Assembly (NCBI GenBank): GCA_002426495.1
Contig: DIQC01000089.1
Span: forward strand, 35,479 to 99,478
Direction of reading: 5' to 3'
DNA from: Thermacetogenium sp. UBA5472
GTDB lineage: Bacteria > Bacillota > DSM-12270 > Thermacetogeniales > Thermacetogeniaceae
DNA length: 64,000 bases
Shown here piece after piece: positions 1 through 9,446 of this stretch. The position numbers and the translations under genes are program-made. How positions within the stretch are numbered: the first letter of the stretch is position 1; each line of letters starts with the position of its first letter. The notes below the pieces were generated by a model, which saw only the letters and a list, made by a program, of their open reading frames with translations, was not told the DNA's origin and searched no databases.

Positions 1-134
1 ACCTAAGTTCATCAGTCATCACCCCCCTGTTCACAGATAGAATTCTCGATTTCCAGTAAGAATTCCTGCTTTTATTAATTTTTCATTAATAATAAGGTAT
101 GCAAGGGGAAGCAAAGGAGGCAAAATAGAAGACC

Positions 135-1073
135 TTAATTCTTATGTTCATTGCGCAGTCGACTGGCAATTTTGGATATTTCCCGGAAGCGATGGTTGAC
201 ACCTGATTTACTGAGGGGTGGAGAGAGGAGTTTTCCAAGTTCCGTCAGGCTAGCACCCGGGTGTTGTAGGCGAAGCAGCGCCACTTCCCACAGTGGAGGG
301 CGCAGGGTATCCAGACCTGCCAGTGATTCGATCTCTTTGATTTCTGCAACCTGTTTCAAGCCAGCCTCCACAGATTTATTCAGATTGGCGGTCTCACAAT
401 TGACCAGCCTATTGACCTGGTTGCGCATATCTTTAACTATACGACAGTTTTCAAACTGAAGAACCCCTTGATGAGCCTCTATAATCCGCAGGCACTCTGA
501 TACCTGATCAGCCTCTTTGAGATAAACACCATAACCGCCGCGACGCTCTCTGCATAGTGGTGATAAACCAAAGTAAGTAAGCGTTTCCACCGCTTCTCCG
601 GAACCTGCATGGGTTTTGAAGAAAAACTCCAGGTGATAAGAATATGAAGGCGCTGCTATGAAACCACATCCCAGAAAACAACCTCTCAGGAAAGCCTTCT
701 TACAGCAATCCTTTTCCGAAATAGATGGTTCAAGGGAATCCCGAAACCTCAGATTGCTGTCCATAAACCCAAGCTCCCTGAGCAAATTACGATCCTGCTG
801 TTCTAGACCAACCTGGACGACAAACAAACGCCGATAGCGAGGCCGAAAAGAGCGGCGCATAGCCACCACCCTACTCCACCCCAGGTTTTTTAACAGCAAA
901 AAAATGCGGCGTGCCACAACTGGAAGCTCTGTTGTCATCACCAGGGCTCTCCTCTTTCCTAGGCGTACACTTCCTGATGCCCTAGCAAAAGCAGCTAACT
1001 CCGCCCGCTGGCAGCGGGTGTGACCGAAATCCAGCCGTCCTACTTCATTTTTAACATCCATAGAAAAAGACAT
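135..1073 (-). CDS. whiA: WhiA, DNA-binding regulator (LAGLIDADG-like plus HTH)
   Basis: A 312-residue protein of the WhiA family, known as a sporulation regulator in actinomycetes and a cell-division/chromosome-segregation factor in Bacillus. The N-terminal two thirds match the degenerate homing-endonuclease fold (GCFLGCGFIAAP near residue 130). The C-terminal ~85 residues form the helix-turn-helix (ASLTELGKLLSPPLSKSGVN). The ATG start is preceded by GAGGTGATGACAGG, a strong ribosome-binding site. It is the last gene of the conserved rapZ-yvcK-whiA cluster, transcribed leftward. A palindromic repeat lies 17 nt upstream of the start, inside the yvcK-whiA gap. The length is normal for the family. 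Confidence 0.96.
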   Translation of the reverse strand: MSFSMDVKNEVGRLDFGHTRCQRAELAAFARASGSVRLGKRRALVMTTELPVVARRIFLLLKNLGWSRVVAMRRSFRPRYRRLFVVQVGLEQQDRNLLRELGFMDSNLRFRDSLEPSISEKDCCKKAFLRGCFLGCGFIAAPSYSYHLEFFFKTHAGSGEAVETLTYFGLSPLCRERRGGYGVYLKEADQVSECLRIIEAHQGVLQFENCRIVKDMRNQVNRLVNCETANLNKSVEAGLKQVAEIKEIESLAGLDTLRPPLWEVALLRLQHPGASLTELGKLLSPPLSKSGVNHRFREISKIASRLRNEHKN

Positions 1074-1089
1074 CCTGTCATCACCTCAA

Positions 1090-1115
1090 GACACAGGGGA
1101 CGGTTCTCCTGTGTC
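1090..1115. repeat. Dispersed palindromic repeat, family A (GGGGACGGTTCT core)
   Basis: A 26-nt imperfect palindrome with 8-nt arms GACACAGG and CCTGTGTC around the core GGACGGTTCT. The same core with different arms recurs at 4306, 38207, 40638, 53697 and 58386. It sits between yvcK and whiA. Such GGGGACGG palindromes recall REP-like elements mobilised by Y1 (REP-associated) transposases; no such transposase is in this window. Confidence 0.75.
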
Positions 1116-1223
1116 AATATCTCCAGATCTCCAGCTTATAAAAAAACGGTTACCTGCGCCAAGCCAGCCATTTACTTAGAGTACAAGCTTTGCGACCTAC
1201 TCAAAGTAAAGCTGCTCCATCAT

Positions 1224-2225
1224 TTACATCAGCCGTGAGAAAATAAGGCGACCCAGTTTCTGGGAGTCATGACGCGCCAATTCATCCTCATTTAAAAAAT
1301 CCCCTCCCAGAACCCGCACCCCCATCTCCTGAAGAGTACGCCGGTCAACAATTACCGGTCTCGCCCCTTCTAGGGCATATTTTTCGCTTTTAACCTTATC
1401 AACACTTCTGTTATTGACTAGAATATAATCTACACGTTTCACACCCGTTTGAGCATAGATAGCATGCAGGTGATCAGAAGCCTTAAAATCGGTGGTTTCC
1501 CCTGGCTGGGTCATGATATTGCATATATAACATTTTACAGCATGAGACTGGTTGACTGCCGTAGATATATCCGGAACCAATAGATTAGGTATGACACTGG
1601 TGAAGAGACTACCTGGGCCTAGTAGAATCATGTCCGCCTGTTCGATAGCCCTGACTGCTTCAGGCACCGCTTTACAGAGTGCCGGTGTTAAAAAGATGTT
1701 TTTGATAGGAACATCTACCTTGGCAATCCTGCTCTGTCCAAAAACATGTGAGCCATCAGTAAGTTCCGCATTCAGTGTTACCTGTTCCATTGTCGAAGGG
1801 AGTACCTGTCCGCGCACATTCAAAACTTGGCTCAATTCCTTGATCGCTGTTTTAAAATCACCTGTCATATCCACAAGAGCAGTGATCAACAGATTGCCCA
1901 GGCTGTGCCCTGCTAAGCCATCCCCCTGTCCGAAGCGATATTGGAACAATTTTTCCATAAGCATTTCAGTTTCCGCCAAAGCCGCCAAACAGTTGCGAAT
2001 ATCACCAGGAGGCAGAATGCCAAAATCCCCGCGCAGCCTTCCCGAACTACCCCCATCATCAGCCGCTGTTACAATAGCCGTAATGTTCGATGTGTATTTT
2101 TTCAGGCCACGCAGTAGAACAGGAAGGCCTGTGCCACCACCCACAGCCACAATGCGTTGCCCGTGTTTCAAGGATCGCCGACAAAAAAATCTGCCGATAG
2201 AGGATACTAAATCTTGATAATTCAT
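1224..2225 (-). CDS. yvcK: YvcK/CofD-like gluconeogenesis factor
   Basis: A 333-residue UPF0052/YvcK protein, a UDP-sugar-binding factor of the CofD-like fold needed for growth on gluconeogenic carbon and for cell-wall enzyme localisation in Bacillus. The signature RIVAVGGGTGLPVLLRGL opens the fold near residue 25, followed by TAADDGGSSGRLR and GDIRNCLAALA. The start codon overlaps the rapZ stop (ATGA, 4 nt), so the two are translationally coupled. The gene order rapZ-yvcK-whiA is the standard Firmicutes arrangement. Confidence 0.96.
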   Translation of the reverse strand: MNYQDLVSSIGRFFCRRSLKHGQRIVAVGGGTGLPVLLRGLKKYTSNITAIVTAADDGGSSGRLRGDFGILPPGDIRNCLAALAETEMLMEKLFQYRFGQGDGLAGHSLGNLLITALVDMTGDFKTAIKELSQVLNVRGQVLPSTMEQVTLNAELTDGSHVFGQSRIAKVDVPIKNIFLTPALCKAVPEAVRAIEQADMILLGPGSLFTSVIPNLLVPDISTAVNQSHAVKCYICNIMTQPGETTDFKASDHLHAIYAQTGVKRVDYILVNNRSVDKVKSEKYALEGARPVIVDRRTLQEMGVRVLGGDFLNEDELARHDSQKLGRLIFSRLM

Positions 2226-3130
2226 GGCTCCCCCTCTACCTTTGCACGATGAAGATCCCTGTGGTGTACCTGTACCTTATAGTCTCCGGATAGTTCAGCC
2301 GCCATTCTCTCTGTTAAAGCCACAGATCTGTGTTGTCCTCCGGTACAGCCGATAGCTACAACCAGGTGTGTTTTCCCTTCCTTGATGTAGTATGGCAGCA
2401 AATAATTCAAAAGATCACAGTAGCGGTTCAGAAAATTACCGGTTTCCTCATAGGAGAACAGGTACTCATTAACCTGAGAATCAAGGCCTGTTAAGTATTT
2501 TAATTCATCGACATAATGAGGGTTGGGAAGAAAGCGCACATCCATGACCAAGTCGGCATCCAGCGGTATACCATATTTATAGCCAAAAGAAAGGATGGTA
2601 ATGCTAAAATAATTTCCGTTCTCTCCGTTCTCCCTGTTTTGGTAGATGCTGATCAGGCTCTTTTTTAGATCATGAACCGTCATGTCTGTGGTATCCATGA
2701 TGACATTTGCCGATCCTCGCAGTTCCTGAAGACGCTTCCGCTCTGTTCTGATGGCCTCTAGCACAGATCCATCCTCTTCTAGAGGATGCTGCCGGCGGGA
2801 CTCTTTGTAGCGTCTGACCAGAACAGCATCAGAGGCCTCCAAAAAGAGAATCTCGTACTGGATCCCCTGTTGACGCAATTTGCCCAGTTCTTCACTCAGT
2901 CCACCCAAAGAATCAAAGAAAAGGGCGCCACGCACATCCATTACCAGGGCAACTCGTTTAATCTTGCCATTTGACTGCTGGCAGAGCTCAGTGATCTTAG
3001 GAATCAGCGATGGAGGCAGATTATCAACACAGAAAAAGCCCAGATCCTCCAGACACCTGATGGCCTGAGATTTGCCAGCTCCGGAAAGCCCTGTTACAAT
3101 GACCAGGCGAATCGGTTGTTTCTCATCCAT
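2222..3130 (-). CDS. rapZ: RapZ, RNase adapter / P-loop nucleotide-binding protein
   Basis: A 302-residue RapZ (YvcJ) protein. The Walker A motif GLSGAGKSQA is at residues 14-23, the DxxG-type segment VVIVMDVRG region follows, and the C-terminal UDP-sugar/metabolite-binding domain carries AIGCTGGQHRSVALTERM. In enterobacteria RapZ controls glmS mRNA turnover with RNase E; the Bacillus orthologue hydrolyses GTP and affects competence. It is the first gene of the rapZ-yvcK-whiA operon and overlaps yvcK by 4 nt. About 138 bp separate it from the upstream glucokinase gene. Confidence 0.95.
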   Translation of the reverse strand: MDEKQPIRLVIVTGLSGAGKSQAIRCLEDLGFFCVDNLPPSLIPKITELCQQSNGKIKRVALVMDVRGALFFDSLGGLSEELGKLRQQGIQYEILFLEASDAVLVRRYKESRRQHPLEEDGSVLEAIRTERKRLQELRGSANVIMDTTDMTVHDLKKSLISIYQNRENGENGNYFSITILSFGYKYGIPLDADLVMDVRFLPNPHYVDELKYLTGLDSQVNEYLFSYEETGNFLNRYCDLLNYLLPYYIKEGKTHLVVAIGCTGGQHRSVALTERMAAELSGDYKVQVHHRDLHRAKVEGEP

Positions 3131-3268
3131 CTTCCTCCCCCTCTCTCCCTATCATTTGCACCGCAACTTTACTAAATAACTCTCTCCCCTATTATTGCAC
3201 AACAAACATATATAAGCCTACCTGATCAGTTAAACTCTATTGCATTAGTCTTGTCCATTGGAATACCT

Positions 3269-4219
3269 CTAGACAGCTAAATGGTCCCAGGCAAGGGCAG
3301 CCGCCCCCAGGATTCCGGAATCTGACGATAACCCCGCCGGAACGATCTTCAAGAATTTACGGTAAGGTGGATAGGTATTTTTATAAGCCTCATCCCGAGC
3401 CGGATTAAGAATCAAATGCCCCACCCCATAAGCAACTCCGCCCCCGATGATAAACATCTCCGGATTAAGCAGGTTCATAACACTAGCGATAGCAATTCCT
3501 AAATTGCGGCCAGCTCTGGATAAAATCGCCTGTGCCTCAGGATCTCCACCCAGTGCTGCCTGGCCAACAATCCCTGCATCGACCTTTTCCACACTGCCGG
3601 CAAGTGAAAACATGCGGCTCCCCTGCCCGAAATTAACCAACTTCTGGGCATCCCTCTTGATGGCAGTACCTGAGGCCAATGCTTCCAAACACCCTCTGTT
3701 TTTACAGGAGCATAAAGGGCCATTTCGATCAATGATCATATGGCCGAACTCCCCAGCACCCCGAAATGCCCCACGATAAACCTTTCCTCCCAGAATGAGG
3801 CCGCCCCCTACCCCGGTACTGACAGTGATATAAAGCAGATCATTACAGCCCTTCCCCGCACCATAGCGGTGTTCGCCAAGGGCAGCAAGGTTGGCATCAT
3901 TATCCAACCATACCGGGATTCCCAGATGATCCTCTAATTTCTTTTTTAAATCAACATCATGCCACTGTAAATTAGGAGAGAAAACGATTCTATCAGTGCA
4001 TTGATCAATATAGGCGGGTACCGCTATACCAATCCCTGCCGGTTGTTCACCTTCAGGTATCACACTCTTCAGGCTGGTCAGGATCCTGTCCACAACAAGC
4101 TCAAAACCACTATCTGGCATTGTAAGGCACGTGTCTTGCTTAATGACCTCTCCCTTCAGGTTCACCAGCGCTGAACAGATTTTAGTGCCACCCAGATCTA
4201 CGGCCAGAACACTGCTCAT
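3269..4219 (-). CDS. glcK: ROK-family glucokinase
   Basis: A 316-residue ROK sugar kinase, most like glucokinase, which phosphorylates glucose with ATP in the cytosol. The phosphate-binding motif AVDLGGTKICSAL starts at residue 6. The sugar-binding EFGHMI segment and the ROK zinc signature CSCKNRGCLEALASG lie mid-protein. GGGVAYGVG and DSGILGAAALA form the C-terminal nucleotide-binding part. It lies just downstream of pgi on the same strand, so the pair covers the entry of glucose into glycolysis. Another ROK sugar substrate cannot be excluded from sequence alone. Confidence 0.9.
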   Translation of the reverse strand: MSSVLAVDLGGTKICSALVNLKGEVIKQDTCLTMPDSGFELVVDRILTSLKSVIPEGEQPAGIGIAVPAYIDQCTDRIVFSPNLQWHDVDLKKKLEDHLGIPVWLDNDANLAALGEHRYGAGKGCNDLLYITVSTGVGGGLILGGKVYRGAFRGAGEFGHMIIDRNGPLCSCKNRGCLEALASGTAIKRDAQKLVNFGQGSRMFSLAGSVEKVDAGIVGQAALGGDPEAQAILSRAGRNLGIAIASVMNLLNPEMFIIGGGVAYGVGHLILNPARDEAYKNTYPPYRKFLKIVPAGLSSDSGILGAAALAWDHLAV

Positions 4220-4240
4220 TGAAGCTCTCCCTCCTGTATT

Positions 4241-4263
4241 AGTGGTTGATCGTTAGTCGTTGG
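4241..4263 (+). repeat. Dispersed repeat, family B (GTGGTTG-TCGTTAGTCGTTGG)
   Basis: A 23-nt GT-rich repeat just upstream of the glucokinase start. Near-identical copies lie at 16851 and 53595 on plus and 21226 on minus. The repeat is non-palindromic and tends to sit next to gene ends. Confidence 0.6.
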
Positions 4264-4305
4264 AAAAAAGATGTTCGATCAAGACATGGATAATATACAA
4301 GACTT

Positions 4306-4332
4306 GACACAGGAGAACCGTCCCCCTGTGTC
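4306..4332. repeat. Dispersed palindromic repeat, family A, overlapping the pgi stop
   Basis: An inverted copy of the 1090 repeat: arms GACACAGG and CCTGTGTC around AGAACCGTCCC. The last two bases are the first two plus-strand bases (TC) of the pgi stop-codon complement at 4331-4333, so the palindrome starts exactly where pgi ends. Confidence 0.75.
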
Positions 4333-5716
4333 AAATAACAAAAACTCGGCTTTCTCTTCCGTATTTTTCCGTCATTCTCTGGTAATCTTCCCTTTTGGAA
4401 AGAAAATCTTCCCTTCCCAGCAAAGCATAGGCCTGATGTTTGCCTTCCTCCACACCTGGCTGATCATATGGATTTACATTGTACAGATTAGCCACATAGA
4501 TGGTCAAGGCTTCATAAAAGTAGAACAATGCCCCAAGAGCAGGAGTACAGTGTTCGCTGAGGGTGATCCGATAACAGGGATGACCGGCATTGACCAGGCT
4601 CACCTCTGTTGCCAGCTGTTCGATATGGAGCTGCTCCTGCATTGTATGACCCTCAAAATAAGCATACTCCACCTCCTGAGAAAAAGCACCCGGTATTTTC
4701 AGGTCATATGGTACCTGATCAATGATTACAAAACCATGGACATTATCGGCAGGGCCCTCCTTAAATAACTGGAGCAAGGAATGCTGATCTGTCGCCCCGA
4801 GACAAGAGAAGGGTGTGGCTCCTATCCTCCCCACCTGCTCCCCGGTAAGTGTCTCCTTTTTTCCCAGGCTTTCCGCCCACAGCTGCATAAACCATAACCC
4901 GAACTCTACCAAGAGATTGCTGTAGTTAAACAGCACATGGGTGGTTCTCCCCTGTTGGGCATATTGATATAACGAACTGCCTAAAACCAAGAGAGGATTT
5001 TCTTCATCAGCTGCAGTGGTAACCACCCGCTGCACTGCAGCGGCGCCTTCCAGCAGGTCCCGGCAGTCGATACCCGCCAGTTCTGCCGGGAGAAAACCAA
5101 CAGGGGATAATGCAGAATATCTGCCCCCCAGACGGGGTGGAAAGTGAAGTAAATAGCATCCAAGTTCAGCGGCGATGCGGTTGATCCCATTCTCCTTTTC
5201 ATCGCAGATAATCACAATATCCCCATCGTCTCCACCGGCTTCCTTGTATTTCTTATAAAAATAAATGAAATTAGCTGCAGTCTCCGGAGTTGACCCCGAT
5301 TTGCTGATATAAATAAGAGCTGTCTTACTAAAATCCAAAATCCGTTCCAGCTGGGCAGCCGGAGCCGGATCAATGTTGTCCAGCACAAAAATGCGCGGTC
5401 TTTGCTTTTCCAAGTAATGATAATGGCCCTTGGCAAAATCCAAGATGGCCTTTGTCCCCAAGGCTGAGCCACCGATGCCCAGAATCAGAATGTTCTCATA
5501 TTTTTCTCGCAGTTTCCTGGCAGTGGACTTTATATCAGCAATAGTTTCCTCATCCAAAAAAGAAGCGGTGATCGGTGTTCTATTCTCTTGTAGACCATCC
5601 TGAAATTTTCGAAAAATAGAGATATCTGCCGGGCTAAGCTGCAGTAAACCTTCCTCTCCGGGCTGCACCAGGTGACCTGTATCGATCCTCAATAACCCAT
5701 CCATAAACCCCCACAC
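4331..5716 (-). CDS. pgi: Glucose-6-phosphate isomerase
   Basis: A 461-residue phosphoglucose isomerase (glucose 6-phosphate to fructose 6-phosphate). It contains LGIGGSALGTKAILDF near residue 83, the SIS sugar-phosphate motif ISKSGSTPETAANF, and the C-terminal PGI signature DQPGVEEGKHQAYALLGR. Length suits the short bacterial form. The first codon is GTG at 5716; an ATG four codons in (5704) has a G-rich stretch in front of it and could be the true start. It is followed downstream by glucokinase. The stop codon touches a family A palindrome. Confidence 0.95.
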   Translation of the reverse strand: MWGFMDGLLRIDTGHLVQPGEEGLLQLSPADISIFRKFQDGLQENRTPITASFLDEETIADIKSTARKLREKYENILILGIGGSALGTKAILDFAKGHYHYLEKQRPRIFVLDNIDPAPAAQLERILDFSKTALIYISKSGSTPETAANFIYFYKKYKEAGGDDGDIVIICDEKENGINRIAAELGCYLLHFPPRLGGRYSALSPVGFLPAELAGIDCRDLLEGAAAVQRVVTTAADEENPLLVLGSSLYQYAQQGRTTHVLFNYSNLLVEFGLWFMQLWAESLGKKETLTGEQVGRIGATPFSCLGATDQHSLLQLFKEGPADNVHGFVIIDQVPYDLKIPGAFSQEVEYAYFEGHTMQEQLHIEQLATEVSLVNAGHPCYRITLSEHCTPALGALFYFYEALTIYVANLYNVNPYDQPGVEEGKHQAYALLGREDFLSKREDYQRMTEKYGRESRVFVI

Positions 5717-5764
5717 ACATCCTTTCCGGTGTCACAGATATTTATTAGTTTATTCTCCCATTGA

Positions 5765-6637
5765 TCAGCTTATTATATTAGTGGTCAATGTGGCTTCAGG
5801 ATATCCCTTCCCCAGAATGACCATTTCACGAAGAGCCAAAGCTACCCCATCCTCATTATTAGATGCCGTAATATAGTGTACCTGAGAGCGCACATCCGGG
5901 TGAGCATTGGCAACAGCAAAACCATAACCGGCATACTCCAGCATCTCCAGGTCATTGAAACTGTCCCCAAAGGCCATCACCTGTTCCCTGCCGATGTTCA
6001 GCCGTTCCGCCAGTTTACTCAGAGCCACTCCTTTTGTCGCTAATGGATGATTCACCTCCAGGTAGGTAGGCTTGGACTTAGTAAGATGTGCAGCAAACCC
6101 TTTCCCATTGAGGACTCCTCCCAGCTCTTCCAACTCCTGATCGATTACCTGCTCATCATCGATCAACAGCATTTTATAGGGAAGTCCCTGTTCCAGCAAT
6201 TCCTCAAGATCATCCACCCTTGTAAAAGGAATACCAGCCAAATGCTCGTAGTGCTCCCCAGCCTCTGTCACACGCTCAACAAAAACCTTATCTTCAAAAT
6301 AAAAGTTGGCTTGTATTTTTTTACTGCGCCCATACTGAATCGCAATTCTAGATATTTCCTGGGAAAGGGGACAGTTGTAAAGCACCTCCTCTGAGAAAAC
6401 ATTCTTGACCAAAGCGCCCTGATATGTAATCAAAGGAACATCAAATTCCAACTGTTCAGCATAGGGACGCGCCGAAGGCAACATCCTCCCTGTGGCCAGA
6501 GTGACTGTAACCCCTGCCTCCCGCACTTCCTGCAAAATATCTTTGGAAAACTGCGAAATTGTCAAGTCATCCCGCAGCAGTGTATCATCAAGATCAATGG
6601 CTACCAGTTTAATTTCCTGCATCCTAAAGTCATTCAC
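5765..6637 (-). CDS. Cof-type HAD-superfamily phosphatase
   Basis: A 290-residue Cof/YidA-like HAD hydrolase of subfamily IIB. Motif I is AIDLDDTLLRDD (residues 13-24), with the nucleophile and acid Asp residues, motif II is TLATGRM, and motif IV is AFGDSFNDLEMLEYAG. Family members dephosphorylate sugar phosphates or flavin/PLP-type phosphates; the substrate cannot be told from sequence. It lies upstream of pgi on the same strand with a 48-bp gap and may be co-transcribed. Confidence 0.9.
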   Translation of the reverse strand: MNDFRMQEIKLVAIDLDDTLLRDDLTISQFSKDILQEVREAGVTVTLATGRMLPSARPYAEQLEFDVPLITYQGALVKNVFSEEVLYNCPLSQEISRIAIQYGRSKKIQANFYFEDKVFVERVTEAGEHYEHLAGIPFTRVDDLEELLEQGLPYKMLLIDDEQVIDQELEELGGVLNGKGFAAHLTKSKPTYLEVNHPLATKGVALSKLAERLNIGREQVMAFGDSFNDLEMLEYAGYGFAVANAHPDVRSQVHYITASNNEDGVALALREMVILGKGYPEATLTTNIIS

Positions 6638-6824
6638 TCCATTTCAGCAGTCATGGAAATAGTTGGCACAGATATAATTATTTGTACCTCAGTCTTTACC
6701 TACTACTAGTTTAACATATTAGTACCATCCCTTCTGCACCACCGCTGGACAAAAATGTCACAGTTGCTCACTGTGACTTTTAGACACATCCATTATAGTT
6801 TGGCTACATATTGCTGTGCTATTA

Positions 6825-7442
6825 TCATTTATTAATAAATCTTTTCTTCACATAAAACACTGCTAACGCTAAACCACAGACAACAAAAACCATAGCAATG
6901 ATCTTTGAATAAATATCCATGTAAGAAGCAATTACTACCCAAGCCTCTCCCGCCAGTCTACCCAAATAGATAAGAACCATATTCCAAATGAATGTACCCA
7001 GGATTGTCAACAGCAAGAATCCACCGAACTTCATTTTGGACATTCCTGCCGGTATGGATATCAAACTGCGTACAATTGGCACAAATCTGCATAAGAAAAC
7101 CGCTGCATGACCATGTTTCTTAAACCATTTATCTGCTCTCCTGACATCCTCTGCCTTTAAATGCAGCACCCTGCCAACCTTACCGCTAAACAAAAGCTCA
7201 AATCGTTCCGCATTCAACACTCGTCCGAGTGTATATAAACCAGTTGCTCCTAAAACTGAGCCCAGTGTGGCAAATAAAATAACTCCCCAGACGGTCATCG
7301 TGGTGTATGTTGTCATAAAACCTCCGAAAGTTAAAATTATCTCGGATGGTATCGGCGGAAAAAAATTCTCGATAATAATCAATAAGAAAACACCAAGATA
7401 ACCATATTGATTTATGATACTTATAATAAGATCATTCATCAT
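6825..7442 (-). CDS. DedA-family membrane protein
   Basis: A 205-residue polytopic membrane protein of the DedA/SNARE-associated (VTT) family; some members are lipid scramblases or flippases for undecaprenyl phosphate or phosphatidylethanolamine. Visible are the N-terminal re-entrant segment ENFFPPIPSEIILTFGG and the conserved FLCRFVPIVRSLISIPAGMS motif around residue 115. About four hydrophobic helices follow. The gene stands alone between the uvrC end and the Cof phosphatase. Confidence 0.9.
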   Translation of the reverse strand: MMNDLIISIINQYGYLGVFLLIIIENFFPPIPSEIILTFGGFMTTYTTMTVWGVILFATLGSVLGATGLYTLGRVLNAERFELLFSGKVGRVLHLKAEDVRRADKWFKKHGHAAVFLCRFVPIVRSLISIPAGMSKMKFGGFLLLTILGTFIWNMVLIYLGRLAGEAWVVIASYMDIYSKIIAMVFVVCGLALAVFYVKKRFINK

Positions 7443-7618
7443 GTAATATCGGCCTCCCGTTTTACCAAGGCACCTGCATCAACTAAGGTATCATTTTTTC
7501 TATAATTGGCACTCGTTTTCTATGATAGCATATTTTATATGCTCATGTTATTCATTTAGCTGCTGAAGGAAACGAGTGGAAACAAAGGAACGTTCATGTC
7601 AGGAATTCGTTTAACTGA

Positions 7619-9418
7619 CTAACTAAGAACTTGTTTCAATTCCTCCGCTACTTTTCTATTCATCCCAGGCACTGCAGCCAGTTCATCGATGGAAGCCTTG
7701 CGTATGCGTTTTAGTGAACCGAAATGCCTGAGCAGCGCTTCCTGCCTCTTTTTGCCGACTCCTGGCACCTGCCTCAAAACAGATGCCTTCATCCTGCGCT
7801 GACGCAATTTTTTTTGGTAGGTGAGGGCAAAGCGATGGGCCTCGTCACGAGCCCGCTGCAGCAGATGCAACCCCGGATGATTGCGGGGAAGAACAAGAGG
7901 CTCACTGCGTCCTGGCAGGTAAATCTCTTCTTCCTCCTCAGCTAGTGAAGCTAGATTAAGGTGTGGGGCATCAATTTGCCGCAAGGCCTTTAGAGCTGAA
8001 TTCAGCTGGCCTTTTCCCCCATCGATCAACAGCAGATCAGGGAGGTTGTTTTTGGCGCTATTGCTGAGGCGGCGCTTCACTGCCTCCTGTATAGCCGCGT
8101 AATCATCACCACAAACCTCTGCCTTGATCCGGTAATGCCTGTATCCCTTTTTATCTGGCTGCCCATCGGTGAAACAGACAAGAGAGCCTACAGTTTCCTG
8201 CCCCCCCAGGTGTGAAATATCGATGCACTCCAACCTTGCCGGCGGCTTATCCAGGCCCAGGGCCTCTTGTAAATCCAAAACCAGTGCAATCCCTTTTTCT
8301 TTATTTTTCAGCGAACTGCGATAGTGCTGCTCAGCGATAACACTTGCATTTTCCAAAGCCATGCCCACCAACTCCTTACCCCGCCCACGCTTGGGGAACC
8401 GAATCCTAACTCGTTTCCCCTTCTGATCTGTCAGCCAGGAGGCCAGTAGGTCAGCTTCATCTACCTGAGCACTGGTGAGGATTGCGGAAGGAATCTCCCT
8501 TCCCCTATGGTAGTATCTCTTGATAAATGAAGAGAGAACTTCCCCTTCAGGCAGCCCCTCTGCACCAGTGAGAAAGTAATGCTCCTTGGCCACTACATTC
8601 CCCCCGCGTGCCCGCAGGGTGACCACACAGACATCATCCAGGTAACTCCCTACTGCCAGAAAGTCCTGATCAGGTCCTGTTGCCTGGGCTACCCGCTGCT
8701 GTTCATGCAGTTTATTGACTGCATCCAGTTGATTGCGCAGCCGGGCAGCTTCCTCGAAGTCCAGCCTTTCCGCGGCATCCTTCATCTGCTGGCTCAGGCG
8801 TTTTTCTACCTCATTGGTCCTGCCCTCCAGAAACAAAACCAGCTGCTCGATCATCTCCTGGTATTCTTCAAGAGACACATTCCCCACGCAGGGGCCCACA
8901 CACTGTTTGATCTGTCCATTGAGACAAGTCCTGCTGCGAGGCGCCAGTTTGCGTTCAGAGCAGGTGCGAAAGGAAAAAAGTTTGCGTAAAAAGTCCATGG
9001 TTTCTTTGACCGCCCCCACATTGGGGTATGGTCCGAAATAGCGAGAGCCGTCCCGCACCAGGTTGCGTGTCATCATCACCCTGGGGAACTCCTCTGCAGT
9101 GACCCTGATATATGGATAGGATTTATCATCCTTAAGCTGAATATTGTACTTTGGACGGTTCTCTTTGATCAGGTTGCATTCCAAGACTAGGGCTTCCGCC
9201 TCGGTGTCAGTGATGATGTACTCCAGGCGAGCGGCCTCCTCTGTCATTTTCCTGATCCGTTCGCTAAGCCCTCCGGGCTGAAAGTAAGACCGCAGACGGT
9301 TAGGCAGCGAGACAGCCTTCCCCACATAAATAACCCTTCCCGACCGGTTCCGGAAGATATAGACCCCCGGCCTGTCGGGAATAAGATCCAGCTCTTTCTT
9401 AATATTCTGTATCGCCAC
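7619..9418 (-). CDS. uvrC: UvrC, excinuclease ABC subunit C
   Basis: A 599-residue UvrC, the dual-incision nuclease of nucleotide excision repair. The N-terminal GIY-YIG domain shows GVYIFRN and VIYVGKA. The UvrB-interacting UVR motif (RLDFEEAARLRNQLDAV) is near residue 215. The RNase H-like endonuclease domain includes LECIDISHLGGQETVGS, and two helix-hairpin-helix motifs close the protein (VPGVGKKRQEALLRHFGSL). It starts 28 nt downstream of uvrA, consistent with a uvrB-uvrA-uvrC operon on minus. Confidence 0.97.
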   Translation of the reverse strand: MAIQNIKKELDLIPDRPGVYIFRNRSGRVIYVGKAVSLPNRLRSYFQPGGLSERIRKMTEEAARLEYIITDTEAEALVLECNLIKENRPKYNIQLKDDKSYPYIRVTAEEFPRVMMTRNLVRDGSRYFGPYPNVGAVKETMDFLRKLFSFRTCSERKLAPRSRTCLNGQIKQCVGPCVGNVSLEEYQEMIEQLVLFLEGRTNEVEKRLSQQMKDAAERLDFEEAARLRNQLDAVNKLHEQQRVAQATGPDQDFLAVGSYLDDVCVVTLRARGGNVVAKEHYFLTGAEGLPEGEVLSSFIKRYYHRGREIPSAILTSAQVDEADLLASWLTDQKGKRVRIRFPKRGRGKELVGMALENASVIAEQHYRSSLKNKEKGIALVLDLQEALGLDKPPARLECIDISHLGGQETVGSLVCFTDGQPDKKGYRHYRIKAEVCGDDYAAIQEAVKRRLSNSAKNNLPDLLLIDGGKGQLNSALKALRQIDAPHLNLASLAEEEEEIYLPGRSEPLVLPRNHPGLHLLQRARDEAHRFALTYQKKLRQRRMKASVLRQVPGVGKKRQEALLRHFGSLKRIRKASIDELAAVPGMNRKVAEELKQVLS

Positions 9419-9446
9419 TGTCCCATCTCCTTAGCTGCAATGCGTA

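Noticed and set aside
1090..1115. Rho-independent terminator for yvcK
   Set aside because: There is no T tract after the palindrome on minus, and the same core recurs away from gene ends; it is treated as a dispersed repeat.
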